Of a stretch of 64,000 nt of DNA, positions 57,271 to 64,000 are shown piece by piece. The notes beneath the pieces were generated by a model, which had not been told where the DNA came from, made no database searches, and worked only from the letters and a program-made list of their open reading frames with translations. The DNA lies in contig JALSIM010000040.1 in the NCBI GenBank assembly GCA_026990035.1, positions 235,461 through 299,460 of the forward strand, read 5' to 3'. Each line of letters begins with the position of its first letter. Position 1 is the first letter of the stretch. Position numbers and translations under genes: made by a program. The DNA is from Alphaproteobacteria bacterium (GTDB lineage Bacteria > Pseudomonadota > Alphaproteobacteria > Geminicoccales > Geminicoccaceae).

Positions 57271-58160
57271 CCGCACCCGCCCTGGCCGCCGCCCTGGGCC
57301 GTGCGGCCGCGGATCTCGAAGCCGAACTGGGGGCGCTCCTGCCGGCCGCCGAAGGGGAGCGGGCGCGGCTCGCGGCGGCGATGCGCCACGCGGTTCTGGG
57401 CGGCGGCAAGCGGCTCCGGGGATTTCTGGTGCTGGAAGGCGGGCGGCTCACCGGTGCGCCCGCCTCCGCCCGCCGCCGGGTGGCGGCGGCGATCGAGCTC
57501 CTCCACGCCTATTCCCTGGTCCACGACGATCTGCCGGCGATGGACGACGCCACCATGCGCCGCGGCCGGCCCGCCTGCCATCGCGCCTTCGACGAGGCGA
57601 CCGCACTCCTCGCCGGCGACGCCCTCCAGGCGCTGGCCTTCGAGGTGCTGGCCCGGGAGGACTGGCCGGCGCCGGCGGGCGTCCGGCTGCGGCTGCTGCG
57701 GGAACTGGCCGCGGCCGCCGGGGCCGCCGGCATGTGCGGCGGGCAGATGTGCGATCTGGAGGCCCAGCGGCGGTCCCTGGACGAGGCGGGGATCCGCGAG
57801 ATGCAGGCCCTCAAGACCGGGGCGCTGATCCGCTTCTCCTGCCGGGCGGGGGCGATCCTCGCCGGGGCCGGGGAGAGGGCGATCGCCGCCCTCGACGATT
57901 ACGGAGCGGCCCTCGGCCTCGCCTTCCAGATCAGCGACGATCTCCTCGATCTCCACGGTGACGCGGCGGAGACCGGCAAGGACGTGGGCCGGGATGCGGC
58001 GAGCGGCAAGGCGACCCTCGTCGCCCTGCTCGGCGAGGCGGAGGCGAAACGGCGGCTCGCCGCCCTCCGGGAGGAGGCCGGGGCGGCATTGGCGCGGCTG
58101 CCGGTCGATGCGATACTGCTGCGCGCATTGTTCGAATTCGTGATCGCCCGCAGGGCATGA
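57267..58160 (+). CDS. ispA: polyprenyl synthetase (farnesyl diphosphate synthase type)
   Basis: A 297-residue prenyltransferase making farnesyl diphosphate from IPP and DMAPP. The first Asp-rich motif is DDLPAMDD at residues 87-94 and the second is QISDDLLD near 230. GGGKRLRG is the IPP-binding region. ATGA overlaps couple it to xseB upstream and dxs downstream, the conserved alphaproteobacterial isoprenoid operon. Confidence 0.93.
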   Translation: MTAPALAAALGRAAADLEAELGALLPAAEGERARLAAAMRHAVLGGGKRLRGFLVLEGGRLTGAPASARRRVAAAIELLHAYSLVHDDLPAMDDATMRRGRPACHRAFDEATALLAGDALQALAFEVLAREDWPAPAGVRLRLLRELAAAAGAAGMCGGQMCDLEAQRRSLDEAGIREMQALKTGALIRFSCRAGAILAGAGERAIAALDDYGAALGLAFQISDDLLDLHGDAAETGKDVGRDAASGKATLVALLGEAEAKRRLAALREEAGAALARLPVDAILLRALFEFVIARRA

Positions 58161-60127
58161 ACGAGACGAGCCGGGACATCCGCATGAGCGACACCCCCCT
58201 TCTCGATCGCATCCGCGAGCCCCGGGATCTGCGACAGCTCCCCCCGGAGGCGCTGCCGCGGCTGGCCGAGGAACTGCGGCGCGAGACCATCGCCGCGGTG
58301 GCGGTCACCGGTGGCCATCTCGGCGCCGGCCTCGGCGTGGTCGAGCTCACCGTCGCCCTCCACTACGTCTTCGACACTCCCCGGGACCGGCTGATCTGGG
58401 ACGTCGGCCATCAGGCCTATCCGCACAAGATCCTGACCGGCCGGCGCGACCGGATCCGCAGCCTGCGCCAGCCGGGCGGCCTGTCGGGCTTCACCAAGCG
58501 CAGCGAGAGCGTCTTCGATCCCTTCGGTGCCGGCCACAGCTCGACCTCGATTTCGGCCGGCCTCGGCATGGCGGTGGCCTCGCGGCTGGCGGGGACGCCC
58601 CGCCACGTCCTCTGCGTGATCGGCGACGGGGCGATGAGCGCGGGGATGGCCTACGAGGCGATGAACAACGCCGGCGCCATGGGCACCCGCCTCATCGTCA
58701 TCCTCAACGACAACGACATGTCGATCGCCCCGCCGGTGGGGGCGATGAGCGCCTATCTGTCGCGGATGGTCTCCTCCGGCACCTTCCGCAACATCCGCGA
58801 CGTCGCCAAGCAGCTCGCCCGCCATTTCCCGAAGCGTCTGCGCGAAGCCGCCCAGCGGGTCGACGAATACGCCCGCGGCCTGGTCACCGGCGGCACCCTG
58901 TTCGAGGAGCTGGGCTTCTACTATGTGGGGCCGATCGACGGCCACAATCTCGATCATCTCCTGCCGGTGCTGCAGAATCTGCGGGACGCGCCGGGCGACG
59001 GGCCGGTGCTGCTCCATGTCGTGACCCAGAAGGGCAAGGGCTATCCCCCGGCGGAGGCCGCCGCCGACAAGTATCACGGGGTGGCGAGCTTCGACCCGGT
59101 GACCGGCGAGCAGCACAAGAAGAAGGGCGCGGCGCCCACCTACACCCAGGTCTTCGCCGAGGCGCTGATCGCCGAGGCCCGCCGCGATCCGCGGATCGTC
59201 GCGATCACCGCCGCCATGCCCTCGGGCACCGGCCTGTCGCGTTTCGCCGCCGAGTTCCCCGACCGCTGTTTCGACGTCGGAATCGCCGAGCAGCACGCGG
59301 TGACCTTCGCCGCCGGCCTCGCCTGCGAGGGGATGAAGCCCTTCTGCGCCATCTACTCGACCTTCCTCCAGCGGGCCTACGACCAGATCGTCCACGATGT
59401 CGCGATCCAGAAGCTGCCGGTGCGTTTCGCCATCGACCGGGCCGGCCTGGTCGGCGCCGACGGGCCGACCCACGCCGGCAGTTTCGACATCGCCTGTCTC
59501 GCCTGTCTGCCCGGCTTCGTCCTCATGGCCGCCGCCGACGAGGCGGAGCTCGTCCGGATGGTGGCCACCGCCGCCGCCTTCGACGAGGGGCCGATCGCCT
59601 TCCGCTATCCGCGCGGCGAGGGGCGGGGGGTGCCGTTGCCGGAGCGCCCCGAGCCGCTCGAGATCGGCCGCGGCCGGCTGGTCCGGGAAGGGGGAAGGGT
59701 GGCGCTCCTCTCCTTCGGCGCCCGCCTCGGCGAATGTCTGCGCGCCGCCGACGAGCTGTTCGCCCGAGGCATCCCGACCACCGTCGCCGATGCCCGCTTC
59801 GCCAAACCCCTCGACGAGCCGCTCCTGCTCCGCCTGGCCGCCGAACACGAACTGCTGATCACCATCGAGGAGGGCGCCGTCGGCGGGTTCGGCAGCCGGG
59901 TCCAGCAGTGTCTCCTGGAACGGGGGGTGCTCGACCGCAGCCAGGGGCGTCCGCGGCTGCGCAGCCTCACCCTGCCCGACCGCTTCATCGACCACGGCAC
60001 TCCCGCCGGCCAGTATGCCGAGGCCGGTCTCGACGCGGCCGCGATCGTCGATCGGGTGCTGCGCATCCTCGGCCTGCGCCGGAGGGCGACCGGGACGCCC
60101 GCGGGACGGACCGCCTCGGGCGGCTGA
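58157..60127 (+). CDS. dxs: 1-deoxy-D-xylulose-5-phosphate synthase
   Basis: A 656-residue thiamine-diphosphate enzyme starting the MEP pathway. The TPP motif [18 protein letters not shown] begins near residue 156; [14 protein letters not shown], the central transketolase domain with [15 protein letters not shown] and the C-terminal domain are complete. The ATG at 58157 is coupled to ispA; ATG 58184 (MSDTPLL) could be the true start. Confidence 0.96.
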   Translation: MNETSRDIRMSDTPLLDRIREPRDLRQLPPEALPRLAEELRRETIAAVAVTGGHLGAGLGVVELTVALHYVFDTPRDRLIWDVGHQAYPHKILTGRRDRIRSLRQPGGLSGFTKRSESVFDPFGAGHSSTSISAGLGMAVASRLAGTPRHVLCVIGDGAMSAGMAYEAMNNAGAMGTRLIVILNDNDMSIAPPVGAMSAYLSRMVSSGTFRNIRDVAKQLARHFPKRLREAAQRVDEYARGLVTGGTLFEELGFYYVGPIDGHNLDHLLPVLQNLRDAPGDGPVLLHVVTQKGKGYPPAEAAADKYHGVASFDPVTGEQHKKKGAAPTYTQVFAEALIAEARRDPRIVAITAAMPSGTGLSRFAAEFPDRCFDVGIAEQHAVTFAAGLACEGMKPFCAIYSTFLQRAYDQIVHDVAIQKLPVRFAIDRAGLVGADGPTHAGSFDIACLACLPGFVLMAAADEAELVRMVATAAAFDEGPIAFRYPRGEGRGVPLPERPEPLEIGRGRLVREGGRVALLSFGARLGECLRAADELFARGIPTTVADARFAKPLDEPLLLRLAAEHELLITIEEGAVGGFGSRVQQCLLERGVLDRSQGRPRLRSLTLPDRFIDHGTPAGQYAEAGLDAAAIVDRVLRILGLRRRATGTPAGRTASGG

Positions 60128-60136
60128 GACGATGGG

Positions 60137-60877
60137 ATGAAACGGCGCCTGCGCCTCGACCGGCTGCTCGTCGCGCGCGGCCTCGTCGAGAGTGTGAGCC
60201 GCGCCCGGGCGCTGGTCCTCGAAGGCCGGGTGCGGAGTGCCGGGCGCCGGCTCGACAAGCCGGGCCATCAGGTGGCTCCCGACATCCCCCTCGAGCTCGC
60301 CGAAGCGAGCCCCTGGGTGTCCCGGGGCGGGGAGAAGCTCGCCCACGGGCTCGCCCGGTTCCGCATCGAAGCGACGGATCTGGTGGCCCTCGACATCGGC
60401 GCTTCGACCGGCGGCTTCACCGACGTCCTGCTGCGGGCGGGAGCCCGGCGGGTCTATGCCGTCGATGTCGGTTACGGGCAGCTCGCCTGGAAGCTCCGCA
60501 ACGATCCCCGGGTGGTGGTGCTGGAGCGCACCAACGCCCGCCATCTGACCGCCGCGCAGGTTCCCGAGCCGGTCGATCTCCTGGTCTGCGATGCGAGCTT
60601 CATCTCGCTGGAGAAGATCCTGCCCGCGCCGATGGCCCTGGCCGCCCCGGAGGCGGTGCTGGTGGCCCTGATCAAGCCCCAGTTCGAGGTCGGCAGGGGC
60701 CGGGTCGGCAAGGGTGGGGTGGTGCGCGATCCGGCCCTGCACGCCGAGGTCTGCGCCCGCATCCGGAGCTGGCTCGAGGAGGAGATGGGCTGGTCGGTCG
60801 CCGGTCTCCTCGAGAGCCCCGTCACCGGTCCGAAGGGCAATCGCGAGTTCCTGATCTGTGCCCGCCGTCGGCGGTGA
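60137..60877 (+). CDS. tlyA: TlyA family rRNA (cytidine-2'-O)-methyltransferase
   Basis: A 246-residue protein with an N-terminal S4 RNA-binding domain (about residues 1-60, RLDRLLVARGLVESVSRARALV in part) and a FtsJ-like methyltransferase domain with the SAM motif DIGASTGGFTD, CDASFISLEKI and KPQFEVGR. The family methylates 16S and/or 23S rRNA. It ends the xseB-ispA-dxs-tlyA operon and starts 9 bases after dxs. Confidence 0.92.
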   Translation: MKRRLRLDRLLVARGLVESVSRARALVLEGRVRSAGRRLDKPGHQVAPDIPLELAEASPWVSRGGEKLAHGLARFRIEATDLVALDIGASTGGFTDVLLRAGARRVYAVDVGYGQLAWKLRNDPRVVVLERTNARHLTAAQVPEPVDLLVCDASFISLEKILPAPMALAAPEAVLVALIKPQFEVGRGRVGKGGVVRDPALHAEVCARIRSWLEEEMGWSVAGLLESPVTGPKGNREFLICARRRR

Positions 60878-60906
60878 CGGCCCGTCGTCGGTGGTGACGG
60901 AGGGTG

Positions 60907-61410
60907 TCAGCTATCGGCGGCCGCTCCCGAGCCCCCTTCGGCGGATGCCTCGACCTCCGCGGTTCGACCGTCCCCCGGACCTTCGCCCTCTCGCGGCACC
61001 GTCTCGCCGAGCGGGACCAGCCGCACGTGAAGCGGATTGGGCACGAGATCGTACATCGCCCCGCTGCCGGCGTCCACGGCCGCGCCGATGAGCCCCCCGA
61101 GCAGGACGTTTCCGGCCATGCCCGCGGCACCGGCGCCCGCCACCTTGGGGGCCACCGTGGCCTCGACCGGTTCGTAGCCGTCGCGCAGGATCTTCACGAC
61201 GAGGCTTTCGTTGCGCTTGACGGTGAGGGAGCACGGGGTCCGGCATCGGAGGCCGTTGGACAGGGTCACCTCGGCATTCGGCGGATCCGAGGAAATGACC
61301 AGCGTATCGGTTGTCCCCCTGGTAATTGTTGCACAACCCGCAAGAAATACTGCGGCTGTCACAGACAACAACACCTTCGATCGCGAATGTCGATTCCGAC
61401 CGCGCGTCAT
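60907..61410 (-). CDS. PEGA-domain lipoprotein
   Basis: A 167-residue lipoprotein: basic N-terminus, hydrophobic segment and lipobox LAGC at residues 23-26 (acylated C26). A PEGA-like repeat follows (about 35-88, SSDPPNAEVTLSNGLRCRTPC in part), then a Gly/Ala hydrophobic stretch (about 90-118) and an acidic, disordered C-terminus. GGAGGACAC precedes the ATG at 61410. Such proteins are typically envelope-associated. It converges on tlyA, 29 bases away. Confidence 0.82.
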   Translation of the reverse strand: MTRGRNRHSRSKVLLSVTAAVFLAGCATITRGTTDTLVISSDPPNAEVTLSNGLRCRTPCSLTVKRNESLVVKILRDGYEPVEATVAPKVAGAGAAGMAGNVLLGGLIGAAVDAGSGAMYDLVPNPLHVRLVPLGETVPREGEGPGDGRTAEVEASAEGGSGAAADS

Positions 61411-61437
61411 GTGTCCTCCCGAGCTGTTTTGGCCGGC

Positions 61438-61466
61438 CCTATAGTCACTCTGCGCTGTTCTGTCGA
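61438..61466 (-). promoter_or_regulatory. promoter of the PEGA lipoprotein gene
   Basis: On the minus strand: TCGACA (61466-61461), 17-base spacer, TATAGG (61443-61438). The -10 to start-codon distance of 27 bases leaves a short leader. Good agreement with the sigma70 pattern. Confidence 0.5.
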
Positions 61467-62018
61467 GAGGTTTTTTATACTCTTCGGTCCTTCTCCGGAC
61501 TTGCCCGGGTCGGCTCGGAAGGGAAGAGGGTATCGCTTCTCTCCGACCCGTGTTCGACCGATGTCCGAGGCCGTTCCGGCACCCTCCGCCCTTCGCCGAG
61601 GTTCCGATCGGGCCGCCCGGGGAAAGATGGCGCTCCGCCCCGGGATCCGGAGCACGGGCGGGGCCGGGGCGCGGCCGGATCCGGATGTCCCGAACGCGCC
61701 CGCCGGGCGCCCGGAACCTTCCCCGCTTCCGGGAGGATCGTCGATCCCGGTTCGGCGATCCGGTTCCTCCGGGAGGGATCGGGGTGCGGCCGGACGGCCG
61801 GCGTCCCCGCGAACTCGCCGGGGGCGGGCGCGAGCTCGCCGGCGCGCAGAGCGGGAAGTCCCCGCGGGATGGCGGCCCCGTCCGATCGCGACCGATCCCG
61901 CGAGGCCGCCCGGACCGGCCGTCTCCCGGCCCGCGGGTCGATCGCGCCCGTCCCCGATGCGGGCCCGGGGCGGCGAGGGGCGCCGTGCCGGAGGCGGCCG
62001 GGACCGGCCTGCTCGCAC
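61467..62018. other. GC-rich intergenic DNA without credible gene
   Basis: Long open frames exist on both strands only because stops are rare in this very GC-rich sequence. They consist mainly of Arg, Gly, Pro and Ser, lack ribosome sites and resemble no domain. Many short palindromes are present. Treated as non-coding. Confidence 0.6.
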
Positions 62019-62078
62019 CAGCGCCCTTTTCCACCGTCCCGGAGAGTATCCGGAGAAGGGTCGAAGAGCGGTGAAACC
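62019..62078 (+). repeat. half unit of the hairpin repeat family
   Basis: This matches only the right arm of the units below (CACCGTCCCGGAGAGTATCC, then AAGGGTCGAAGAGCGGTGAAA). No left arm is seen upstream. As in the last full unit, the right arm is followed directly by the 74-bp repeat. Confidence 0.5.
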
Positions 62079-62152
62079 CGGCCGGGGAAGGGCGCCGCGG
62101 GGCGGGGGAGAATCCACGTTCCGGCCGAGAAGAAGGACGGGCTTCGCAACGG
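62079..62152 (+). repeat. 74-bp direct repeat, copy 1
   Basis: Identical to 63582-63655 except at one base (62090 G versus 63593 C), with an offset of 1503 bases. It follows a half hairpin unit. No gene starts after this copy. Confidence 0.85.
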
Positions 62153-62372
62153 CGCCGCGGGCGGGTGCGGGTCGGAGGGGGGGCGCTGCCGGTGAGACGG
62201 GGGGCGATGAGATATGCGCCGATCACCTCCCGAACCGTCACCGGAGCCCGGCCCGTCGCTCACACCGAGGCCCGCTTCTGGTGCTCCGGTCCCCGGGGTG
62301 AAAACTTTCACGGCGATCGATTCGCCTCCTTCCCCGGCCTGGTGCGGCTCGCTTCGTCCCCGCACAGCTTCC
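62153..62372. other. intergenic DNA between repeats
   Basis: No gene is supported. A short inverted repeat GTGAAA-AC-TTTCAC lies at 62298-62311. Otherwise nothing notable. Confidence 0.4.
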
Positions 62373-62373
62373 T

Positions 62374-62493
62374 CCCTTCTCCACACTTTCGTCGTATCCT
62401 GTCGGCAGCGGGACTCGGCGGTCGATCGTCATCTCCATCGCGCCACGGTCTCCATCGTCCGGCAGGGTAGGGGGAACGGTTGCGAAAGGGGGA
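62374..62493 (+). repeat. hairpin repeat unit 1
   Basis: The most diverged full unit: left arm with CTTTCGTCGTATCCTGTCGG and GGGACTC, right arm with CATCGTCCGGCAGGGTAGGG and GGTTGCGAAAGG. The arms are imperfectly complementary around a variable centre. Confidence 0.55.
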
Positions 62494-62680
62494 ATGCCGA
62501 CCGGGGTATCGCCGTCGCCGCTCGTCTTCTCCGCCGCTCCCGCCTTCGAGATCGTCGCGCCCCCTACGACATGCGACCCGCCGCTGTCGCCACCGCCACC
62601 ATCCGTCTTCCCCTCCGCGAAAGCCGACGAGCCGGGGCGCGGAAGATCCCACGGCCGGGCCCGTGACGGTGGCCCCTCTT

Positions 62681-62808
62681 CATCCTTTCTTCACATTTCT
62701 CGCGCATCCTGTCGGGGCTGGGACTCCGCCCGCCGCCGGCATCCTCGCGCTGGCGCCTTCTCCATCATCCGGGAGAATACGGGGGCAAGGGTTGCCGAAG
62801 GGTAAAGG
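62681..62808 (+). repeat. hairpin repeat unit 2
   Basis: Left arm TTCTTCACATTTCTCGC then CATCCTGTCGGGGCTGGGAC; right arm CATCATCCGGGAGAATACGG then AAGGGTTGCCGAAGGGTAAA. The reverse complement of the right arm resembles the left arm, so the unit can fold into a long imperfect hairpin. Confidence 0.7.
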
Positions 62809-62859
62809 AGCGGCGGAGTGGGGGACAGCCACCGGCTCCCCGGTCGATCGCCCACCCCG

Positions 62860-62973
62860 TTCACCCTTCCTTCACCTTTCCCCGTCACCCTGTCGGGGCC
62901 GGGACTCCGCCCACGGCCATCCTCGCCGCACCGGCGTCTTCTCCAGTGTCCGGCAGGGCAGGCGGGAAGGGGG
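62860..62973 (+). repeat. hairpin repeat unit 3
   Basis: Left arm TTCACCCTTCCTTCACCTTT then CCCTGTCGGGGCCGGGACTC; right arm GTGTCCGGCAGGGCAGGCGG then GGGGGTGAAAAAC. Separated from unit 2 by about 50 bases of unrelated sequence. Confidence 0.7.
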
Positions 62974-63110
62974 TGAAAAACCCATCGACGAAAGAAGTCG
63001 TGGTAGCGGGGGCGAACGAGCTGCCCGACGCAGAAGCCTGCCTGCAAAACGCTCCTGCTGCACCCCACACCGGCGGCATGCCGCCACCCCGACCGCGTCC
63101 TTCGCGCTTC

Positions 63111-63239
63111 TTCACCCTTCCTTCACCTTTCCGTGCCAACCCGGCAGGAGTGGGACTCCGGCCGTGGCCGGGATCCCCGCCGCGACACCTTCCCCACCGT
63201 CCGGGAGAATACGCGGAAAAGGGTTGCCGAAGGGTAAAC
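63111..63239 (+). repeat. hairpin repeat unit 4
   Basis: Left arm TTCACCCTTCCTTCACCTTT then GGCAGGAGTGGGACTCC; right arm CACCGTCCGGGAGAATACGC then AAGGGTTGCCGAAGGGTAAA. Shares its right end with unit 2 and its left end with units 3, 5 and 6. Confidence 0.7.
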
Positions 63240-63290
63240 CCATGCCGGACGGGAAACCCGTCGCCGGTCCCCTTCTCCCGTGCCCCGAAT

Positions 63291-63420
63291 CTTCACCCTT
63301 CCTTCACCCTTTCGCCGTATCCTGCGATCCGTAGGACTCCGCCGCCGCCATTTTTCCCGCTCCGGCGCCTTCCCCACCATCCGGGAGAATGGGTGGGGAA
63401 GGGTTGAAAAACGCTGAATC
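63291..63420 (+). repeat. hairpin repeat unit 5
   Basis: Left arm CTTCACCCTTCCTTCACCCT then GTATCCTGCGATCCGTAGGA; right arm CACCATCCGGGAGAATGGGT then GGGTTGAAAAACGCTGAATC. Arms are imperfectly complementary (TTCACC...GCTGAA ends). Confidence 0.7.
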
Positions 63421-63448
63421 CCGGTTGCGAACCGCTCTCCGACGCTCC

Positions 63449-63581
63449 CCTTCACCCTTCCTTCACCTTTCCGTGCCACCCTGTCAGGGCTGGGACTCCG
63501 TTGGCGGCCGACATGCTGGCGCCGGCACCTGTTCCAGCATCCGGGAGAATACCTGGGAAAAGGTTGAAAAACGGTGAATCG
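63449..63581 (+). repeat. hairpin repeat unit 6
   Basis: Left arm CCTTCACCCTTCCTTCACCT then CCCTGTCAGGGCTGGGACTC; right arm AGCATCCGGGAGAATACCTG then AAGGTTGAAAAACGGTGAAT. It is followed directly by copy 2 of the 74-bp repeat. Confidence 0.7.
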
Positions 63582-63655
63582 CGGCCGGGGAACGGCGCCG
63601 CGGGGCGGGGGAGAATCCACGTTCCGGCCGAGAAGAAGGACGGGCTTCGCAACGG
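63582..63655 (+). repeat. 74-bp direct repeat, copy 2
   Basis: 73 of 74 bases match 62079-62152. It ends 143 bases before the truncated gene at 63799 and follows hairpin unit 6, so the same junction (hairpin right arm plus 74-bp element) occurs twice. Confidence 0.85.
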
Positions 63656-63729
63656 GAGCGGGGCGCGATCCTGCGAGCCTTCCGGGGCGCGGCGCGGGGC
63701 GCTGCCGGCGGGGCGGAACCGTGGGCCGG

Positions 63730-63780
63730 AGGAAGCTAGGATTTTGTGCCTTTCCATGCTATAGGGCGGGCGAGCTTCCT
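63730..63780. promoter_or_regulatory. inverted repeat around a TATAGG element before the last gene
   Basis: AGGAAGCT (63730-63737) and AGCTTCCT (63773-63780) are perfect 8-bp arms, 35 bases apart. They enclose an AT-richer segment with TATAGG (63760-63765), a possible -10. No well-spaced -35 is seen. Could be an operator or a hairpin in the leader. Confidence 0.35.
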
Positions 63781-63798
63781 GCCGATCGGAGATCCTCC

Positions 63799-64000
63799 AT
63801 GTCCGCCGCCCGTACCGCTCTGCAGATCGAAACCTCGCGCAGGAACGGGGCCCGCTCCCGCGGCCCGAGGACGGCCGGAGGCAAGGCCCGGAGCGCGAGG
63901 AACGCGACCCGCCACGGGCTCACCGCCAGGACCGTCGTCCTGGTCCGGGAGGAGGAGCGGGCCGCCCATGCGGCGCTGCGTGCCGATCTTTCGGCCCGCC
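63799..64000 (+). CDS. RHGLTA-type hypothetical protein, 3' end outside window
   Basis: The frame runs from ATG 63799 (GGAG about 6 bases upstream) off the window end: 67 residues visible. It contains RNGARSRGPRTAGGKARSAR followed by NATRHGLTA, the start of a widespread, often multicopy family of unknown function usually written RN-x-GPRT-x-GK-x-RHGLTA. The N-terminus is basic and probably disordered. Its position right after the repeat array and second 74-bp repeat suggests the repeats may be associated with this family. Confidence 0.7.
   Translation, partial: MSAARTALQIETSRRNGARSRGPRTAGGKARSARNATRHGLTARTVVLVREEERAAHAALRADLSAR

Noticed and set aside
60904..62386. Long overlapping open frames of 290-465 residues on both strands
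   Set aside because: They arise from the scarcity of stop codons in very GC-rich DNA, have low-complexity Arg/Gly/Pro/Ser composition, no ribosome sites and no recognisable domain, and they conflict with the convincing lipoprotein gene.
62374..63581. CRISPR array
   Set aside because: Units are 110-130 bp, internally palindromic and only moderately conserved, spacers vary from 30 to 200 bases, and no cas genes are present.
62374..63581. Integron attC array
   Set aside because: Unit ends lack the RYYYAAC and GTTRRRY core sites, spacers hold no cassettes, and there is no integrase gene.
62681..63620. Short open frames repeated across the hairpin units, such as those containing HPGE or IREN
   Set aside because: They follow the repeat sequence in different frames and strands without start signals, so the similarity reflects the DNA repeat and not a protein.

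Overview
The window is GC-rich (about 70 percent by eye) chromosomal DNA from an alphaproteobacterium. The gene order recG/sdhE/mfd, then a histone-deacetylase-like gene, xseB-ispA-dxs-tlyA, together with choXWV, phnWX, an Flp pilin and many GTGA/ATGA-coupled starts, fits a Rhodospirillales-like lineage. No species can be named. I saw no rRNA, tRNA, insertion sequence, prophage or CRISPR array. Genes are densely packed, mostly in short operons with overlapping start and stop codons, and several convergent pairs overlap at their 3' ends.

Left part (1-25 kb): two small unknown genes, homogentisate degradation genes (hmgA, fahA) divergent from a MarR regulator, an unusual coupled set marR / Gfo-Idh-MocA oxidoreductase / type I phosphodiesterase / glycosyltransferase / SDR, a choline ABC importer (choXWV) coupled to a short MetE-like methyltransferase, a LacI regulator, phosphonate degradation (phnW, phnX) divergent from a LysR regulator, a two-component system next to an HtrA protease with a strong terminator, a nitrilase-fold protein lacking its catalytic residues, UspA, CopD-like and coiled-coil OmpA proteins.

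Middle (25-46 kb): pseudoazurin, a cation efflux protein, 2-oxoacid:ferredoxin oxidoreductase (KorAB type), an HtrA-PDZ protein without catalytic triad, glutaryl-CoA dehydrogenase, AMP nucleosidase, an Flp pilin, DusA, then a bidirectional ten-gene cluster: CUT1 ABC transporter, RidA, M81 protein, SDR, RpiR regulator, D-serine-dehydratase-like PLP enzyme and an NTF2-like protein. This looks like a catabolic island for an unidentified nitrogen-containing compound.

Right part (46-64 kb): housekeeping genes (rnd, aspS, DUF502, recG, sdhE, mfd, xseB, ispA, dxs, tlyA). The DUF502 gene has a long leader that can fold into a 14-bp stem enclosing a second hairpin. A PEGA-type lipoprotein gene follows, then about 2.4 kb without credible genes. 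That gap holds six 110-130 bp hairpin-forming repeats separated by unrelated spacers and two copies of a 74-bp direct repeat. The second copy sits just before a truncated gene of the RN-GPRT-GK-RHGLTA family at the window end.

The most unusual items are the palindromic repeat array with its 74-bp duplication, two catalytically dead enzyme homologues, the structured DUF502 leader, the choline importer plus MetE-like enzyme, and the RidA/dehydratase/M81 cluster.
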